Assembly (NCBI GenBank): GCA_022494885.1
Contig: JAGVSM010001130.1
Coordinates: 1-64,000 of the forward strand
Direction: 5' to 3'
Length of the DNA stretch: 64,000 bases
Origin: Micrasema longulum
Lineage: Eukaryota; Arthropoda; Insecta; Trichoptera; Brachycentridae
In this document: piece after piece, positions 51,280-62,514 of the stretch
How positions within the stretch are numbered: position 1 is the first letter of the stretch
Layout of the letters: each line of letters begins with the position of its first letter
Position numbers and translations under genes: made by a program
The notes under the pieces: model-generated
What the model was told of the DNA's origin: nothing
The model's input: the letters and a program-made list of their open reading frames with translations, nothing else
Databases searched by the model: none

Positions 51280-52085
51280 TTTCTGGATTATGGCATTAGA
51301 GCGATGACTTTTCACACAGTATTTTATTTTATTTGGGAAATTAACAGTTCTACATACATATTTATAGTTAACAAACAGATAAAGTGTATAAACTCAGAAC
51401 TAATAACAGATTTCCACAAAGTAAACAAAGTTAGTAAAGAAAATATATTACATATTAAATAAATACATATAAGTTTATGCAATGAAAAATGTTATTATCA
51501 TGTACTCGTAAATATTTTTCAATAATCAAAGAATTTCATATTTTTTTAAAGCCAGTAAGTTATTGTAAATTGGGCGGGATTAGGCAAAGGATGCTTGAAG
51601 AGAGGATAAGGAGAAGAAGGGAGAGGTACATTTTTAGTATTATAATGTCTACCAAGTAACATTATGCATTTTTAGTGTAAATTTAAATCTGACAGAGTGA
51701 TGTTTGTGTAATCTATATTTTTAAATTTTGTATTGTACACTGAAAAAGTTCTACGAAAAAAAGCATTTTTAACATACGATGTTTTATTTATTGGTACATG
51801 AAAAAGGGTGGCACCGTCTACAAATCCTGGCTGGCACATGTATTGTTTTTAAACTAAGTAGTTCTTTAGTCAACTATTCCTGTCATAATTTTGTGAAGCA
51901 GTAGTTGGTCCGCACACACTCTTCGGTATTGTAGAGAAGTGATTCCATGGTAGGTGGAGGCAGCGAGAGTCGATACATAAGAAATACCGGTTTTGTATTT
52001 TAGATACTTTATAAATTTGTTTTGAATATTTTCTATTCTTGTTATGTATATGGCATACAGCATAGATATTTACTATTGACGTGTC
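51280..52085 (-). pseudogene. Jockey-like LINE remnant 2
   Basis: Minus strand: ITRIENIQNKFIKYLKYKTG, GITSLQYRRVCADQLLLHKI, MTGIVD, stop, then LFHVPINKTSYVKNAFFRRT, FSVYN. The series 'IE.IQ.KF.KYL - SL..RR..AD.LLLYKI - F..P...T.Y.KN...R....YN' is diagnostic of this LINE group. Tail near 51310 ('tattttatttgggaaatt'). Confidence 0.7.
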
Positions 52086-53584
52086 GTTGTCGTTTTTTTA
52101 TTAATTTATAAATTGTCTTTCACAATAGCTAGGATCATCCTAAAACCCTTCAAAGCGCCCAGTTTTATCTGCTGTCTTTGGACGTGCTGTATGCAAATGT
52201 GATAACGATTTTTAAAACAGCAAAACGTGCCGATAAATATATTTTTTTCTGTTATTCTATCTTAAAATCAAATTCGGGTTAGTTTTGGGGTGCGCAAAAC
52301 GGGAATACGAGACTTTAATTTGTTGATCTTAGTTGGGCGTAATCAGTCTGATGTGCGGTTGTCTTTTTTTATTGGGAATATCAACAGTAATACATGTAAA
52401 AAAATAAAACAAATATAATATACAGAGAATGAAACCAATGGCAGATATCCACAGAAATATATTAAATACACGTACAATACATACTAGTGTTTTTGTGTGA
52501 GTGTAAGTGTGTGAGAGGGTGGGTGAGTGGTTGTTATATTGGAATGAGGGTGGATATGTGTATAAATATTATTGAATATTATTGGACATGAGTGTGAATA
52601 AAGTGTCAAAAATATAAAAATATATAAAATATTAAGAATTAAAGATGAAATCAGATTTTATTATAGAAACTAAATATAAGACAAAAAAGCATGTTTTAAA
52701 ACGCGCATTTTGAATGTTAAATTTTTTGCACAGTATTCAGGGAAGCATCTGCGAAAGTAACGGAAAAACTTCATTAAAATATATATTCATCAAACCGCTC
52801 TTCCGACGCATGTCCTCTTATGTTTCAAATATTCTATATTTTTAAAAATTTATTTGGGATATCAATAGTAACCCGGGAAATATATGAACATTAGGGTGGG
52901 CCAATATTTCTTGTTCTCCGAATTTTGAAATGAAAGGGGTCTAAAAAGTTGCCTTTTGGATTACTCGGAATGCAAAAAATATTTTTAAAAATATTTTATA
53001 CTACTTTTGGCCCTGGTTGAACCAGAGCTTGAAATTTTCGAACAAGTAAATTTTTTGGGCTAAACCAGCTGTCATTTCGTTAAGTAAGAAAATCACTCCA
53101 ATTAAATTTTATAATGTGAATCAAACGTAATTAAATAAGCCTCTAAGGGCGCAAGTCGCACTTTGTTTTGTAATAAATGTGTAGCATTGTTTTTTAAATT
53201 TGTTGCAACAGAGAGGGTAAACAAGATGAACCATGCTCAAAACATACGCAAAACATTGTAGCATTGTTTTCGTTAATTTTAGCCAGGTGCTCAACGGAAT
53301 CAGTTCCGCGGAGCGTAAGCTTTTTGCGTTTCGGTAATTTTAAAACGTGTTCGAATTTGTAATGTGATGAAGTTATATTTTTACTAACAAAAAATAATTT
53401 AATAATTTCTAATGTACATAGTGCAAACAAAAAACAAAATTATATCACTAACAGATATTTACCAAAAATACAGTTAACATAAACAAGTAGATGTATGAGA
53501 GTGTGTGTCTGAGAGAGGGTGTGTATTTGTGTGTGAAATAGAGATAAGCGTTTCAATTTTTATGTTTCATAAAGATAAAATAGT
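52086..53584. other. Mostly unassigned; LINE tail near 52360-52480
   Basis: 'ttattgggaatatcaacagt' (52368) resembles the tails at 51310 and 52850 ('tttgggatatcaatagta'). A frame at 53194-53430 (-) has no recognisable domain. TG-rich runs at 52500-52560 and 53490-53540. Confidence 0.35.
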
Positions 53585-53745
53585 CAGTCTTACGCTTCAT
53601 GTAACCAGTCCAGGAACAATGAAATATTGATGTGAAAACATCCTTTTAAATAAATATTTAATATCATCCATGTCAGGAATCGAACCTGAGACCTCTTGCT
53701 TGGTAGGCTAACACGTTGACCATTACACAACGAGGCCGACTTTTG
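53585..53745 (-). repeat. SINE family 1, minus-strand copy with tRNA-like head
   Basis: Minus strand: box A-like TGTGTAATGGTCAACG, box B AGGTTCGATTCCTGA, then 'atatttatttaaaaggatgt' and 'ttcattgttcctggactggt' of the body. Truncated at its 3' side. Confidence 0.7.
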
Positions 53746-53989
53746 TAATATATGTTTCATTAATCTTCTTCGTAGCTTACGATTTTATAAATTCATCAAT
53801 TTGTCGCTTTATTTTTATATTTATCAACGTTTTGTTCACATTTTAATTGTACATTGGCGCCCTTATTGCCAAATGGCAATTTTTTCCAACCAACCAATAA
53901 AATAAATGTTTATTTTTATAATTTTAGTTAAACATATTCAATAGAAAAAAAAGATTAAAAAAATGCTTGAGATATATAAAAATAGAAAT

Positions 53990-55020
53990 TAATGGATTTT
54001 TATATAAATTACCTTAAATCAATACTATTACTCAATGGAAAAGGGAAAAAAAGAAAAGAGGAAAGGAGGAGAGATTAAGGAAGAGAAAGGAGATGTTTCT
54101 TCAGACGTGATTTAAGCAGATATACTGTAGTAACATCTTTGATGGTGGATGAGAGATGATTTCACAGTCGATCGGCATGGACACTAAATGAGTTAGTAAA
54201 GAAAGAGAAAATGTGGATGAGTATTAAGAGACTGCCTTGAGAATTAGAACGGAGAAGTAAACTATGAACCTATAGGCGTTAAAATTTTTCACGCAGGTAT
54301 ATAGGAGCGTTAGGACTATGAAGTACATTGAACAGAAGTGAGAAGGAGTGATAGTCTCTCCGCTGTCTAATTTTGAGCCATTTCAGTTGCCTACGAAAAT
54401 CAGAAATGTAGTCATATTTCCTAAGACCGAAAATGTACCTTATGCATGTATTCTGAAGTCGTTCAAGTTTATCGAGTTGCTCACAGCTTCAATTAGACAT
54501 GGAAACATTAGCATAATCTAGAATGGGTAGTAGTAATGCTCGTACAAGGGTGCATTTAGATTAATGGGTAAGAATTTTTGCAACCTTCTAAGTGAGTGTA
54601 GACTGAAAAATATTTTGCGGCTTAATTCATCAGTATAGCTCGCCAGCATAGATGTTTGTACATTAGTACTCCTAGATTTTTAATGGATTTCCTGTGTTGA
54701 ATATTAGTACTGTTGACATTAAGAGGATTAAGTGAAGATACGTCCAGCTAACTAAGCAATCTTTGACTACCCGCAAACATAATTTGTGTTTTAGATGGGT
54801 TTATAAGTAAACCATACCCTTTTGCCTATGTTGACACGCAATTTAGTGTATTAGACATCGATTCTATTGCTTTGCTGGTATTTTCAGGTATGCAATGAAG
54901 ATATAGTTGTGAATCATCTGTTTAGAGATAATTGAGACATTCTGCTATCGGATTGATAAGCAGGGAAAATAGTAATGGTGATAAAACTCCACCTTGAGGT
55001 ACTCCAGCGATAATATCAAC
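53990..55020 (-). pseudogene. Heavily decayed Jockey/R1-type LINE with RT motif B
   Basis: No long frame survives, but the minus strand begins VDIIAGVPQGGVLSPLLFSL (motif B, from 55020), then a decayed motif C (TDDSQLYLHCIPENTSKAIE), KGYGLLINPSKTQIMFAGSQ, and NLGVL, ending in a basic relic near 54030. The order motif B - (A)DD - LN..KTQ - LGV is that of LINE reverse transcriptases. Confidence 0.7.
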
Positions 55021-55600
55021 TTTATATATATATAAAACTAACGCATCTGTATTTTTTTGATATCAAAACACATAATTTATTCTGAACCTGGCTCCTGTTA
55101 TAGTAGCCAAAACGTCGGAACGAATCCAACTTACAAGGGATCGCCCAAAAAAGATACATTTTGATGTGGCGGAAAAAAACCTACGCACTTACAAGTTCTG
55201 TTTTTTTAAACTGAATTAGGTTATTTATTCACTTGATCGTCTGAAATGTGATTGTTTGCCGCACTCCCAGTAGCGTATCCACAGTTGTGAATAATAGATG
55301 GGTCAGAAGCAGAGGCCAATCGTGATGGATTAAGCGATAATTTGGTTTACCTGCATACTACTGCCTGCTGCTTGTATTCAAGAATAATGCAAATGTATTC
55401 ATGAACTTTTGAGAGAAAACTCGTTTCAAACATCCAACTAACACTCTGGAAATATCAAAGGAAAGTTTGCAACTAACTTCTACATCAGGGGTTAAATGCA
55501 AAACCGCCTCTGTCCATGATAACTATTTTTGGGATGACCAACAAAACCAGTAGCCAAATGACTATTTCTTTTCAGTTCAATGTGCATATTCAACCGGTTT
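55021..55600. other. No recognisable gene
   Basis: Nothing beyond an (AT)n run at 55022 and the text 'tagccaaaacgtcggaacga', a word that recalls short dispersed repeats but has no second copy here. Confidence 0.35.
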
Positions 55601-55609
55601 GTGGTCCCA

Positions 55610-55850
55610 TGGTAGAATTGCGCCGTAGCGCAGTTGGTTTAAGGTCCAACTGGAAAACTGGCGTCGCGGGTTCTATTCTAATTGCAAGAAAAAAATCCAG
55701 CAAAGATTTTTTCGCAATTGGTCTGGGTGTTGTGGTATATTATTCGTGACTTCATTCCATATCCTTTCTTTCCCACCTGCTGACAAGCTTCTAGAAAGAA
55801 GGCGGGGCGGGTTATTCTTTAAAAAAATACATACATAAAATATACACATA
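55610..55850 (+). repeat. tRNA-derived SINE family 4
   Basis: Head 'gccgtagcgcagttggttta' is a good box A (TAGCGCAGTTGG), followed by 'cgtcgcgggttctattct' as degenerate box B. The body ends near 'ggcggggcgggttattcttt' and an A-run. Long variable region hints at a leucine- or serine-like tRNA ancestor. Single copy in the window. Confidence 0.55.
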
Positions 55851-55969
55851 TGTACATTCACACATATCCACATACCCACCTACACACCCTTACATACACA
55901 TGCATATATGTATATAAATTTGATCTCTCTTGTCTTTGTATTCTATAGTTTTTCAGTTGTCGTGGATAA

Positions 55970-56524
55970 TCTTTATACTACATATATATAATTCCTCTGT
56001 ACGTGTGATGTCACTGAACTTCTAAACGGCTTAACCGATTTACGTGCGGTTTTCAGAAAAATAAAGATCATTGCGCTGTGCGTGTTCGTAGATATTGAAA
56101 TCTTCAACCTATTGAGTAAAAAAGAAGTAAGGAGTATAAAAACGTTTTATTCATCGATCTACCAGGGTTGCATTCGAGGAGAATGCATTTGCAAAAAAAT
56201 GGAAAGATGTTGGTTTTTTGTTTATAAAAAAGTTTATTTTTGAATGTTTCTTTTGATTGGATTTTTGATAATACTAAAATAATATTAAATTCAGTACATT
56301 TTTAAAAATCGTATTCCTACATAGGTACACCCTTCTCCTGGTGAGAAGACCGGAGTTTGACGTTTGCAAAAATAATGCCATATTTGAAAAAATATTTATT
56401 TTATGTTTTGGAATTTAATCACAAACAAGTACCTAGGTACCTACTTACCAGTGAAAAGTTTTTTTCCAAGCTAATAGCAGGTAAGCCAACGTTCGAGCAG
56501 GACAAAGTCTGTTGGGTCCGCTAG
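55970..56524 (+). mobile_element. Non-autonomous Helitron, plus strand
   Basis: A|TCTTTATACTACATATATA at 55970 and GTTGGGTCCGCTAG|T at 56524. 555 bp. The 5' part ('gtgtgatgtcactgaacttc') and middle ('atctaccagggttgcattcg') match the Helitron at 38429-38839; about 150 bp extra sequence lies at 56200-56450. No protein coded. Confidence 0.8.
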
Positions 56525-56564
56525 TATGAATATAATATTTCTTACGTAAGATATGTAAGGTAAG

Positions 56565-57015
56565 TGTTTTTTATTTTATTTATTATACGGCACTTGTGCC
56601 TTTTACAATATAAAATATAACAATCTTATAAGTTAAGTTATACAAAAATTAAAATCAATAAAAAAACATGGATATATAACAAGAAAAATATACATATGTA
56701 TTTGTATGGCAGCAAACAAAAGATGTTATAAAGTCGGTATATTATGCGCATAAGACAAGTTAACAGTAGTTCGTTACCATAAGTAGCTTTTGGAAATTAA
56801 TCTTTAGTTTGGAACATCATAAAATATTTATACTGAGATGATTTGAATGCACAGAAACTAGTTAAAATGTCAAAATGAGATGTACATTCATTTCCTAGTC
56901 TGTGTATACGCGGTACAGGTGAGTGACAAAGTTAGTTTGTTTGAAAAGAGTGACAATATATTTCAATAAAATTAAATTAGTTTAAATTTAATGCAACAGA
57001 GGGAAAATCTAGATC
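56565..57015 (-). pseudogene. Probable LINE C-terminus and tail
   Basis: T-rich start ('tttattttatttattatacg') with 'gcacttgtgccttttaca' and a minus-strand relic PRIHRLGNECTSHFDILTSF suggest a LINE end. Weak evidence. Confidence 0.35.
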
Positions 57016-57019
57016 TAGT

Positions 57020-57056
57020 CTAGTCATTTACAGGGCTTATGACCTGTCATTGGCAT
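57020..57056 (+). repeat. Satellite-like subfamily B, 36-bp piece
   Basis: 'tcatttacagggcttatgac' and 'ctgtcattggc' only; it joins LINE family B directly. Confidence 0.6.
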
Positions 57057-57870
57057 TGACGAAGTTCACACTGCTAGTTTGAATAAAGGGCTAGAAATGA
57101 ATATTTCCAAGACTAAATGTATGGTTATTCGGAAAACGCCACAAACTTTCCCGATAACTTTAAAACTTGGGGCGCAGGTTATTAGCAAGTCTATCAATAT
57201 AAATATTTAGAATGCTGGCTAAATAATAAATGCGATTACTTGCAAGAGATCAAAGTCAGAATATAGATGGTCCGAGACTGCTTTTTCATGATGCGTGACC
57301 TTCTTTGCAGTGGAGACTTTAATTTGGACCTCCGAATGCGCATTGTACGATGCTACGTTTTCTGAGTACTTTTTTATGGCGTCGAACGTAGACACTCTCC
57401 CAAAACACTTAAAAAAATATCGAAGCCTCAGAAATGTGGTGTTACAGGAGAATGTTAAAAATCTCCCGGGTGAACAGAGTCCGAAACGATGACGTTCTCC
57501 GACGGATGGAAAAAGATAAAGAGGTACTGAAGACCATAAAGAAAAAAAAACTTGTGTATTTTGGGCGTGTGGTGAGAGGCGAAAACATAACATTTTTACA
57601 ACGATGGATTGAAGGAAGACGCAGTGCAGGTAGAAGGCGCATCTCTTGGCTAAAGAACTTACGTGACTGGTTCCATGGCAGCACTCAGTCCTTGTTCAGG
57701 GCAGCTGCCAACAAAGTGAGGATTGCTACAATAATATCCAACCTCCATCGGGGAGAGGAACGATATGAAGAAAATTGGAAAAGGGGAATTATAATTCCAA
57801 CCGTCTATGCGCTCTGTAGCCGCAGGACGTGTTGGGATGTTTATTGTACCGCGCCTTTGAGGTTATTTTC
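57056..57870 (+). pseudogene. LINE family B, C-terminal half and 3' end
   Basis: Plus strand: LNKGLEMNISKTKCMVIRKT, then (57434-57889) MWCYRRMLKISRVNRVRNDD, VLRRMEKDKEVLKTIKKKKL, YFGRVVRGENI, EGRRSAGRRRISWLKNLRDW, AAANKVRIATIISNLHRGEE. The 3' end reads 'aattccaaccgtctatgcgc', 'cgcgcctttgaggttatttt', 'ctacaaaaacggctcg'. A frameshift around 57230-57430 and no catalytic YADD here. Confidence 0.8.
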
Positions 57871-58384
57871 TACAAAAACGGCTCGTTAAAGAATTTTTGG
57901 CTTTGAAGATGTTTTTTAAATTGACTTAAATTTACTGTCTTATATTTCATAAAAGATTCTTATCCTCGTTTCTTTGAATCCCATAAAATATGTATGTGTT
58001 TCCTTTTTGAAAATGTTTTTTTCTACATCTGTGCTTGTTTTTCATTCTTTTTTAAAATTCTTTCCTTTTAATTACTTTTACAAAATTTTTTGTCTTCATT
58101 TTTAATATTATTTCCATTTGTAAATACTAACTACAAATTTTTATTAAACTAAATTCCTTTTTTTACTCTAATTTTAATTTTTAAACAACTTCCACTGACT
58201 TTTTTGTACTTTCATTCATAACCTTACAAATAATTATTATACAATATGGAAAATTCACTGGTCTGTGTAAAATATGAAACAATGTAACTGTACTGTATGT
58301 TTACTGAATACAAAAGTTTAAAAAAAGATATTTTAACTATCATAAAAGTCCAGTAAATAACCTAGACTTGAAAGTAAAAAAAAA
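57871..58384. other. No recognisable gene
   Basis: Very AT-rich. Confidence 0.35.
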
Positions 58385-59300
58385 GTAAAAAAGATTTTAT
58401 TTAAAAAATATATATATTTCTTCTGCAGGACTTGAGATCGTATTAAACGGGGTTGGCAACCAATACATGGCCTTAAAGAACATACAAACAAACAAATATA
58501 AAGAACTGAAAGATATAGGAATGGGAGCAAAAACGAGTGGTTTAACTGTTAACTGTCTTCTGTGTGCTGATGATGCCACGCTTCTTGCTAGAAGCAAAGA
58601 AGACCCGCAATTCTTGGTAACAAAAGTCTACGTTGTATGCGAGATGGGCGATTTGCTTATGATTGTTGATAAATCGAAAGTGATGGTTTTTGAAAGGGAT
58701 GAAAATATAACTCAGTGTGAGATCAGTGTGAATGGAGATATTCTGAATCGAATTTGTGTATCTGGGAAGTATGTTTACTAGGGATGGAAAGGAGGGTGAG
58801 TGGCGGGAACAGGGTGAACGGTGCACTGAAATCTACTTTGGCAAACAAATGCTTATCGCAGGAGGCTAAACTAGCAGTTCACAATGGTGTTCAAGTGCCA
58901 ACTCTAATGTATGGGAGTGAAGTATGTGGTAAAGATAGGTGCACAAATATCGAGATCCGTGAACTGCATAAGGCTGAGACATGCATCATCGACAGCATCA
59001 AGAAAGGGGTGCTGCGTCGGTTTGGACGTGTAGAACGAATGGACAGCGAAAGAACGGCCAAAAGGATCTACGATGCCAATGTTGATGGATGCAAAAAACG
59101 AAGAAGACCGAGAAAGACATGGCACGATCAAGTCCATCAAATACTTGAAGATGGACATGTAAAGAGTAGGAATAATCGGCATGCGTGCGTGAGAAGATGT
59201 ATGAATGTAGAGGAAGCAAGGTCTGTATGCAAAGATAGAGTGATGTGGCGTTCTGTCCTATCTGCCTACCCCTACGGGGAAACGGCGCGATGGTTTGTTT
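58385..59300 (+). pseudogene. RTE2 LINE, best-preserved C-terminal half
   Basis: Plus strand: KELKDIGMGAKTSGLTVNCL, LCADDATLLARSKEDPQFLV (motif C, Tyr changed to Cys), DKSKVMVFERDENITQCEIS, frame change near 58760, ERRVSGGNRVNGALKSTLAN, VHNGVQVPTLMYGSEV, RCTNIEIRELHKAETCIIDS, KKGVLRRFGRVERMDSERTA, ANVDGCKKRRRPRKTWHDQV, CKDRVMWRSVLSAYPYGETA. Very close to the consensus of the family. The frame change and CADD make it inactive. Confidence 0.85.
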
Positions 59301-59865
59301 GTTTATTTACAATTTTTTCGTGTTTATTGGGTATTCCTTTAAATAAAATGTTTCTTCCCCCGTTTTTATATGTATTAGAATTGTATTTAAATTGGTTTAA
59401 TAATCAAATGTGCCAGACCTCCAAACCTTCATATAATGAACTCATCGGAATCTCGCGGACGCGGACAAAGAAAAATAATTCCTTATATAAACCCTATTTC
59501 CAAATAAATTAGAATATTATGTAAACATTAGCAGTGTTTATCATGCATGGTAATTTTCTATAGACCTCGAGCGTATTGATCAGAAAAGTTGATAGCGTCA
59601 CGCACGCGAGGACCTGACAACCGACAATACAAGATCGTAGGCCGCGATAGGAGACTTAGAGATTTCACTAGAAAAATGGGGAAATGACAGAAGTAATATC
59701 GAGAAAGCCAAAATGGCCTCTTCTGTGCGTTTGTTTACCTGTCAGGGGTACAAATTATGTGGTACAAGGTTTGATAATTATATTATCCGTAGTAGGTCGG
59801 CTGTCACAAAAATATTTTCGAATATGTTTGACTTGATAAATATACTTGATATCGTAAATGATTAA
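59301..59865. other. No recognisable gene
   Basis: Mixed composition; 59560-59740 is slightly GC-richer, without a convincing frame. Confidence 0.35.
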
Positions 59866-59962
59866 AAATCAACAAATTGCGACAGGAATGGAGAATACCT
59901 CAAAGAAAGGAATATGGAAGTCTAAACATTTACAGGACTTATGACCTGTCATTGGCTGATTT
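59866..59962 (+). repeat. Satellite-like subfamily B, first ~95 bp
   Basis: 'caacaaattgcgacaggaat', 'gaaaggaatatggaagtct', 'tgacctgtcattggctga', joined directly to an RTE fragment. Confidence 0.75.
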
Positions 59963-60118
59963 CTTCTTATCTGTATTCTGGGGGTCCACCTATCGACTTC
60001 TTGTCTCGCCACATGACCCGCCCATTGCCATTTTGGTCTTCTTGTTCTTTCTGCGATATCGTTCACCTTTGTACGGCGTCTTATCTCCTCATTCCTTATT
60101 CGGTCTCTTAAGGACAAA
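59960..60118 (-). pseudogene. RTE-clade LINE fragment
   Basis: Minus strand: SLRDRIRNEEIRRRTKVNDI, AERTRRPKWQWAGHVARQEV, DRWTPRIQIRRNQ. Same family as 4170-4485 and 13990-14660. Confidence 0.75.
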
Positions 60119-61244
60119 TACTAACGGACTCGAAGACAAATTAGAAAGGACATCGGAAGACTCAACACGAACTTCATCACAGAAACTATCGAAAGAAACA
60201 AAAACATGAAAGTCCTTAAATCAAATTTGTGCCATAACAAACAGAATATAATGATGATAAAAAATAAAAATGGTGTAATCATTTTTTTAAATTTTTTTTT
60301 TATTGAATATTTTTTTTTTACAAAATACATTTTTGAAATACAAAATAGGTAAATATATAAATATACAGGTAAATATACATTCGCGCTCAGCCACCGTACG
60401 GGCTGGGCGTGAAATATAGTTCCTCTCCAACTGTAGCTCATAATCTTATAATAAATTTTAAAATAAGTTGTTATATGTTAGAAAACAATGAGTTAATGTT
60501 TATAAGTCGTTAGTGTGTAGTAGTGTAGTCATGTTTTAGACAAACAGTGGAAAAAAGAGGACTATTTATTTAATAGCATTGTTTTATACTTTATTCTTAA
60601 CAAAATATGTGACAAATAGTGAACAATGGAAACTTTCAAAAAATAGTGCGCCTGTAACCTTTAAATCATAAAATTTTATGTGAATCATTAAAACCGTTTA
60701 AGAATGCATCAGCTTTTGACGCGAAAGTACCTAAATGTTGCTATTTGGAACACTACACCCATAATTAATAAATTACAACAGTGCTATTAAAAGTGAACTG
60801 ACATTTATTGATAAATACATAAAATTTCAAATATCTGCCTTCTTATAACATACAAAATGATAAATCAAACTTCTATAACTAACTTATACAAAAAAAAATA
60901 TTCATTTAAAAATGTGAATTGAACAGGAATGTTGCGTCTCATAAAATGAAATAATACGGACCAAAATGGACACTAAGTCGTTGGAACAATAGGCATAATC
61001 CCCCAGTCTACACACGTGCGTTTCCAGAAATTCTCCAGCAGCCTAGTGGACCACATGGTGACGATATCTACCTACTGTCTACAAAAGATTCTCTTCGGAC
61101 ATCTATCTCCCTTTGTTAACCATGGAGTTGATACAGTGCTTTATTTATTTAGTTTTTTATTGCTTAGTTCTTGGCATGAACACTTGACAAACTTACTACT
61201 ATGCTCTATTTTTTATAAATTTATTGATATCATTCTAACTTTGC
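60119..61244. other. No clear gene; probable LINE tail at 60285-60420
   Basis: T-runs and 'acattcgcgctcagccaccg' with 'gtacgggctgggcgtg' may be a LINE 3' end (minus). A frame at 61016-61285 (+) has no domain I know. Confidence 0.35.
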
Positions 61245-61246
61245 TA

Positions 61247-61715
61247 GAATTCCACTCGTCCATGCGCTTTGTAGCTGCACGATGATTGGTTAGCTTTCAT
61301 ATACCAACTTAAAAATACCTAAATTTTATAAATGGGGTCTAGAATTCCAACCGTCTATGCGCTTAGTAGCTGCAAGACGTGTTGTAATCTTACTCCTTTT
61401 TATTATTCATATTATTATTATTATTATTTTTTTATTTTTTTTAGTATCATTAATACACTAAACTTATTTGTCAATTTTTAAAATGTGTAAATGGGGGCTA
61501 AATTTCTAACTGTCTATGCGCTCTGTAGCTGCAAGACGTCCTGTAATCTAGCTCCTATCTGTTATAATTTTTGATTGATCTTAATTGAAAACGAGGAACT
61601 AGAATCCCAACCGTCCATGCGCTCTGTAGCTGCAAGACGTACTGGGATATTTATTAATTGTACAGCGCCCTTGAGGTGATTTTCACAAAAATGGCGCTAT
61701 ATAAATTATCCAACT
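61247..61715 (+). repeat. LINE B/L2-like 3' end with four tandem ~42-bp motifs
   Basis: 'ccaaccgtctatgcgctctg' and 'tagctgcaagacgt' recur at about 61250, 61345, 61500 and 61605 with 95-155 bp spacing. The last copy continues into 'acagcgcccttgaggtgatt' and 'aaaatggcgctatataaat', the 3' terminus seen in the LINE at 57780-57860 and in L2-type copies. Confidence 0.7.
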
Positions 61716-61804
61716 ATATATATATATACAGAACATCTTATATATAACGTTTCTACCTCTCTAATAAAGTAGATACTTGTGTTTAGAGAGGGAGTTCGTT
61801 TCAC

Positions 61805-62320
61805 TTTTTTTTTTTTTTTTATAAACAAAGTAAATTAAAACAAAGTAAATAAAATTAAAAATAAACAAGGTAAATAAAAAAAAAAATAAACATTCTTTGT
61901 ATGGAGTCTAGGAAGGGGTGAGTCTTAAATGTTTTTTAATTTTAGTTTTAAAAGTTTGATATTTTTTTATAGATTTTAAGTTTTCCGGAAGTTAATTAAA
62001 GTTTTTTTTACCTATGAACGTATAATGGTTTAACGCTGCTGTTGTTTTACATCTGTGCAAAATTAAATTATTAGAAAATCTAGAGTTACTTGAATTTTGC
62101 ACTTCAATTGTTTTTTCTTTAAAAGTTTGTAAGATAGAGGCTTTATTAAAAATTTCTTCAATTGATGGTATATTAAGTTCTTCGAATACTAGTTTTGATG
62201 GGTAAGTTCTGGGCTTTTTAAGAATTATTTTTGCAATCTTTTTTTGAATAATAGAGAGTGATTTTAAGTTTGTCCTATAAGCTCCTCCCCAGCCATAATC
62301 ATAAAAGATAAAGAGTCTAT
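61805..62320 (-). pseudogene. Jockey-like LINE C-terminal remnant
   Basis: Minus strand: DYGWGGAYRTNLKSLSIIQK, KIAKIILKSPE, then SNNLILHRCKTTAA-like text and a T-run (poly(A)) at 61808. 'YG...WG.A......L...Q.K..R.I' is usual for this LINE domain. Confidence 0.6.
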
Positions 62321-62339
62321 ATCAAAAACAGTAAAATAA

Positions 62340-62512
62340 TTCTACAAAGAACTATACTCCTCTAACCTAAGAAGGCCCGAAACTGAGCTCCAACCTAAAA
62401 AGGATTGAATACGGGATCCAAATTGATGCTAGAAGTGGACCAAAACGAAATAAACATAGCTTTGGATAGCATGAAAAACAACAAAGTTTCTGGAGAAGAC
62501 GGGATTGGCTGG
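62340..62512 (+). pseudogene. LINE fragment, N-terminal part of RT domain
   Basis: Plus strand: MLEVDQNEINIALDSMKNNK, VSGEDGIGW. 'E...AL..MKN.KA.GEDGI' precedes motif A in most LINEs. Cut directly by the satellite-like repeat at 62515. Confidence 0.65.
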
Positions 62513-62514
62513 TT

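Noticed and set aside
52870..52960. 'agggtgggccaatatttctt' as a transposon terminal repeat
   Set aside because: Only one copy in the window and no partner end.
53660..53740. tRNA gene on the minus strand
   Set aside because: Continuous with the SINE family 1 body; box A degenerate.
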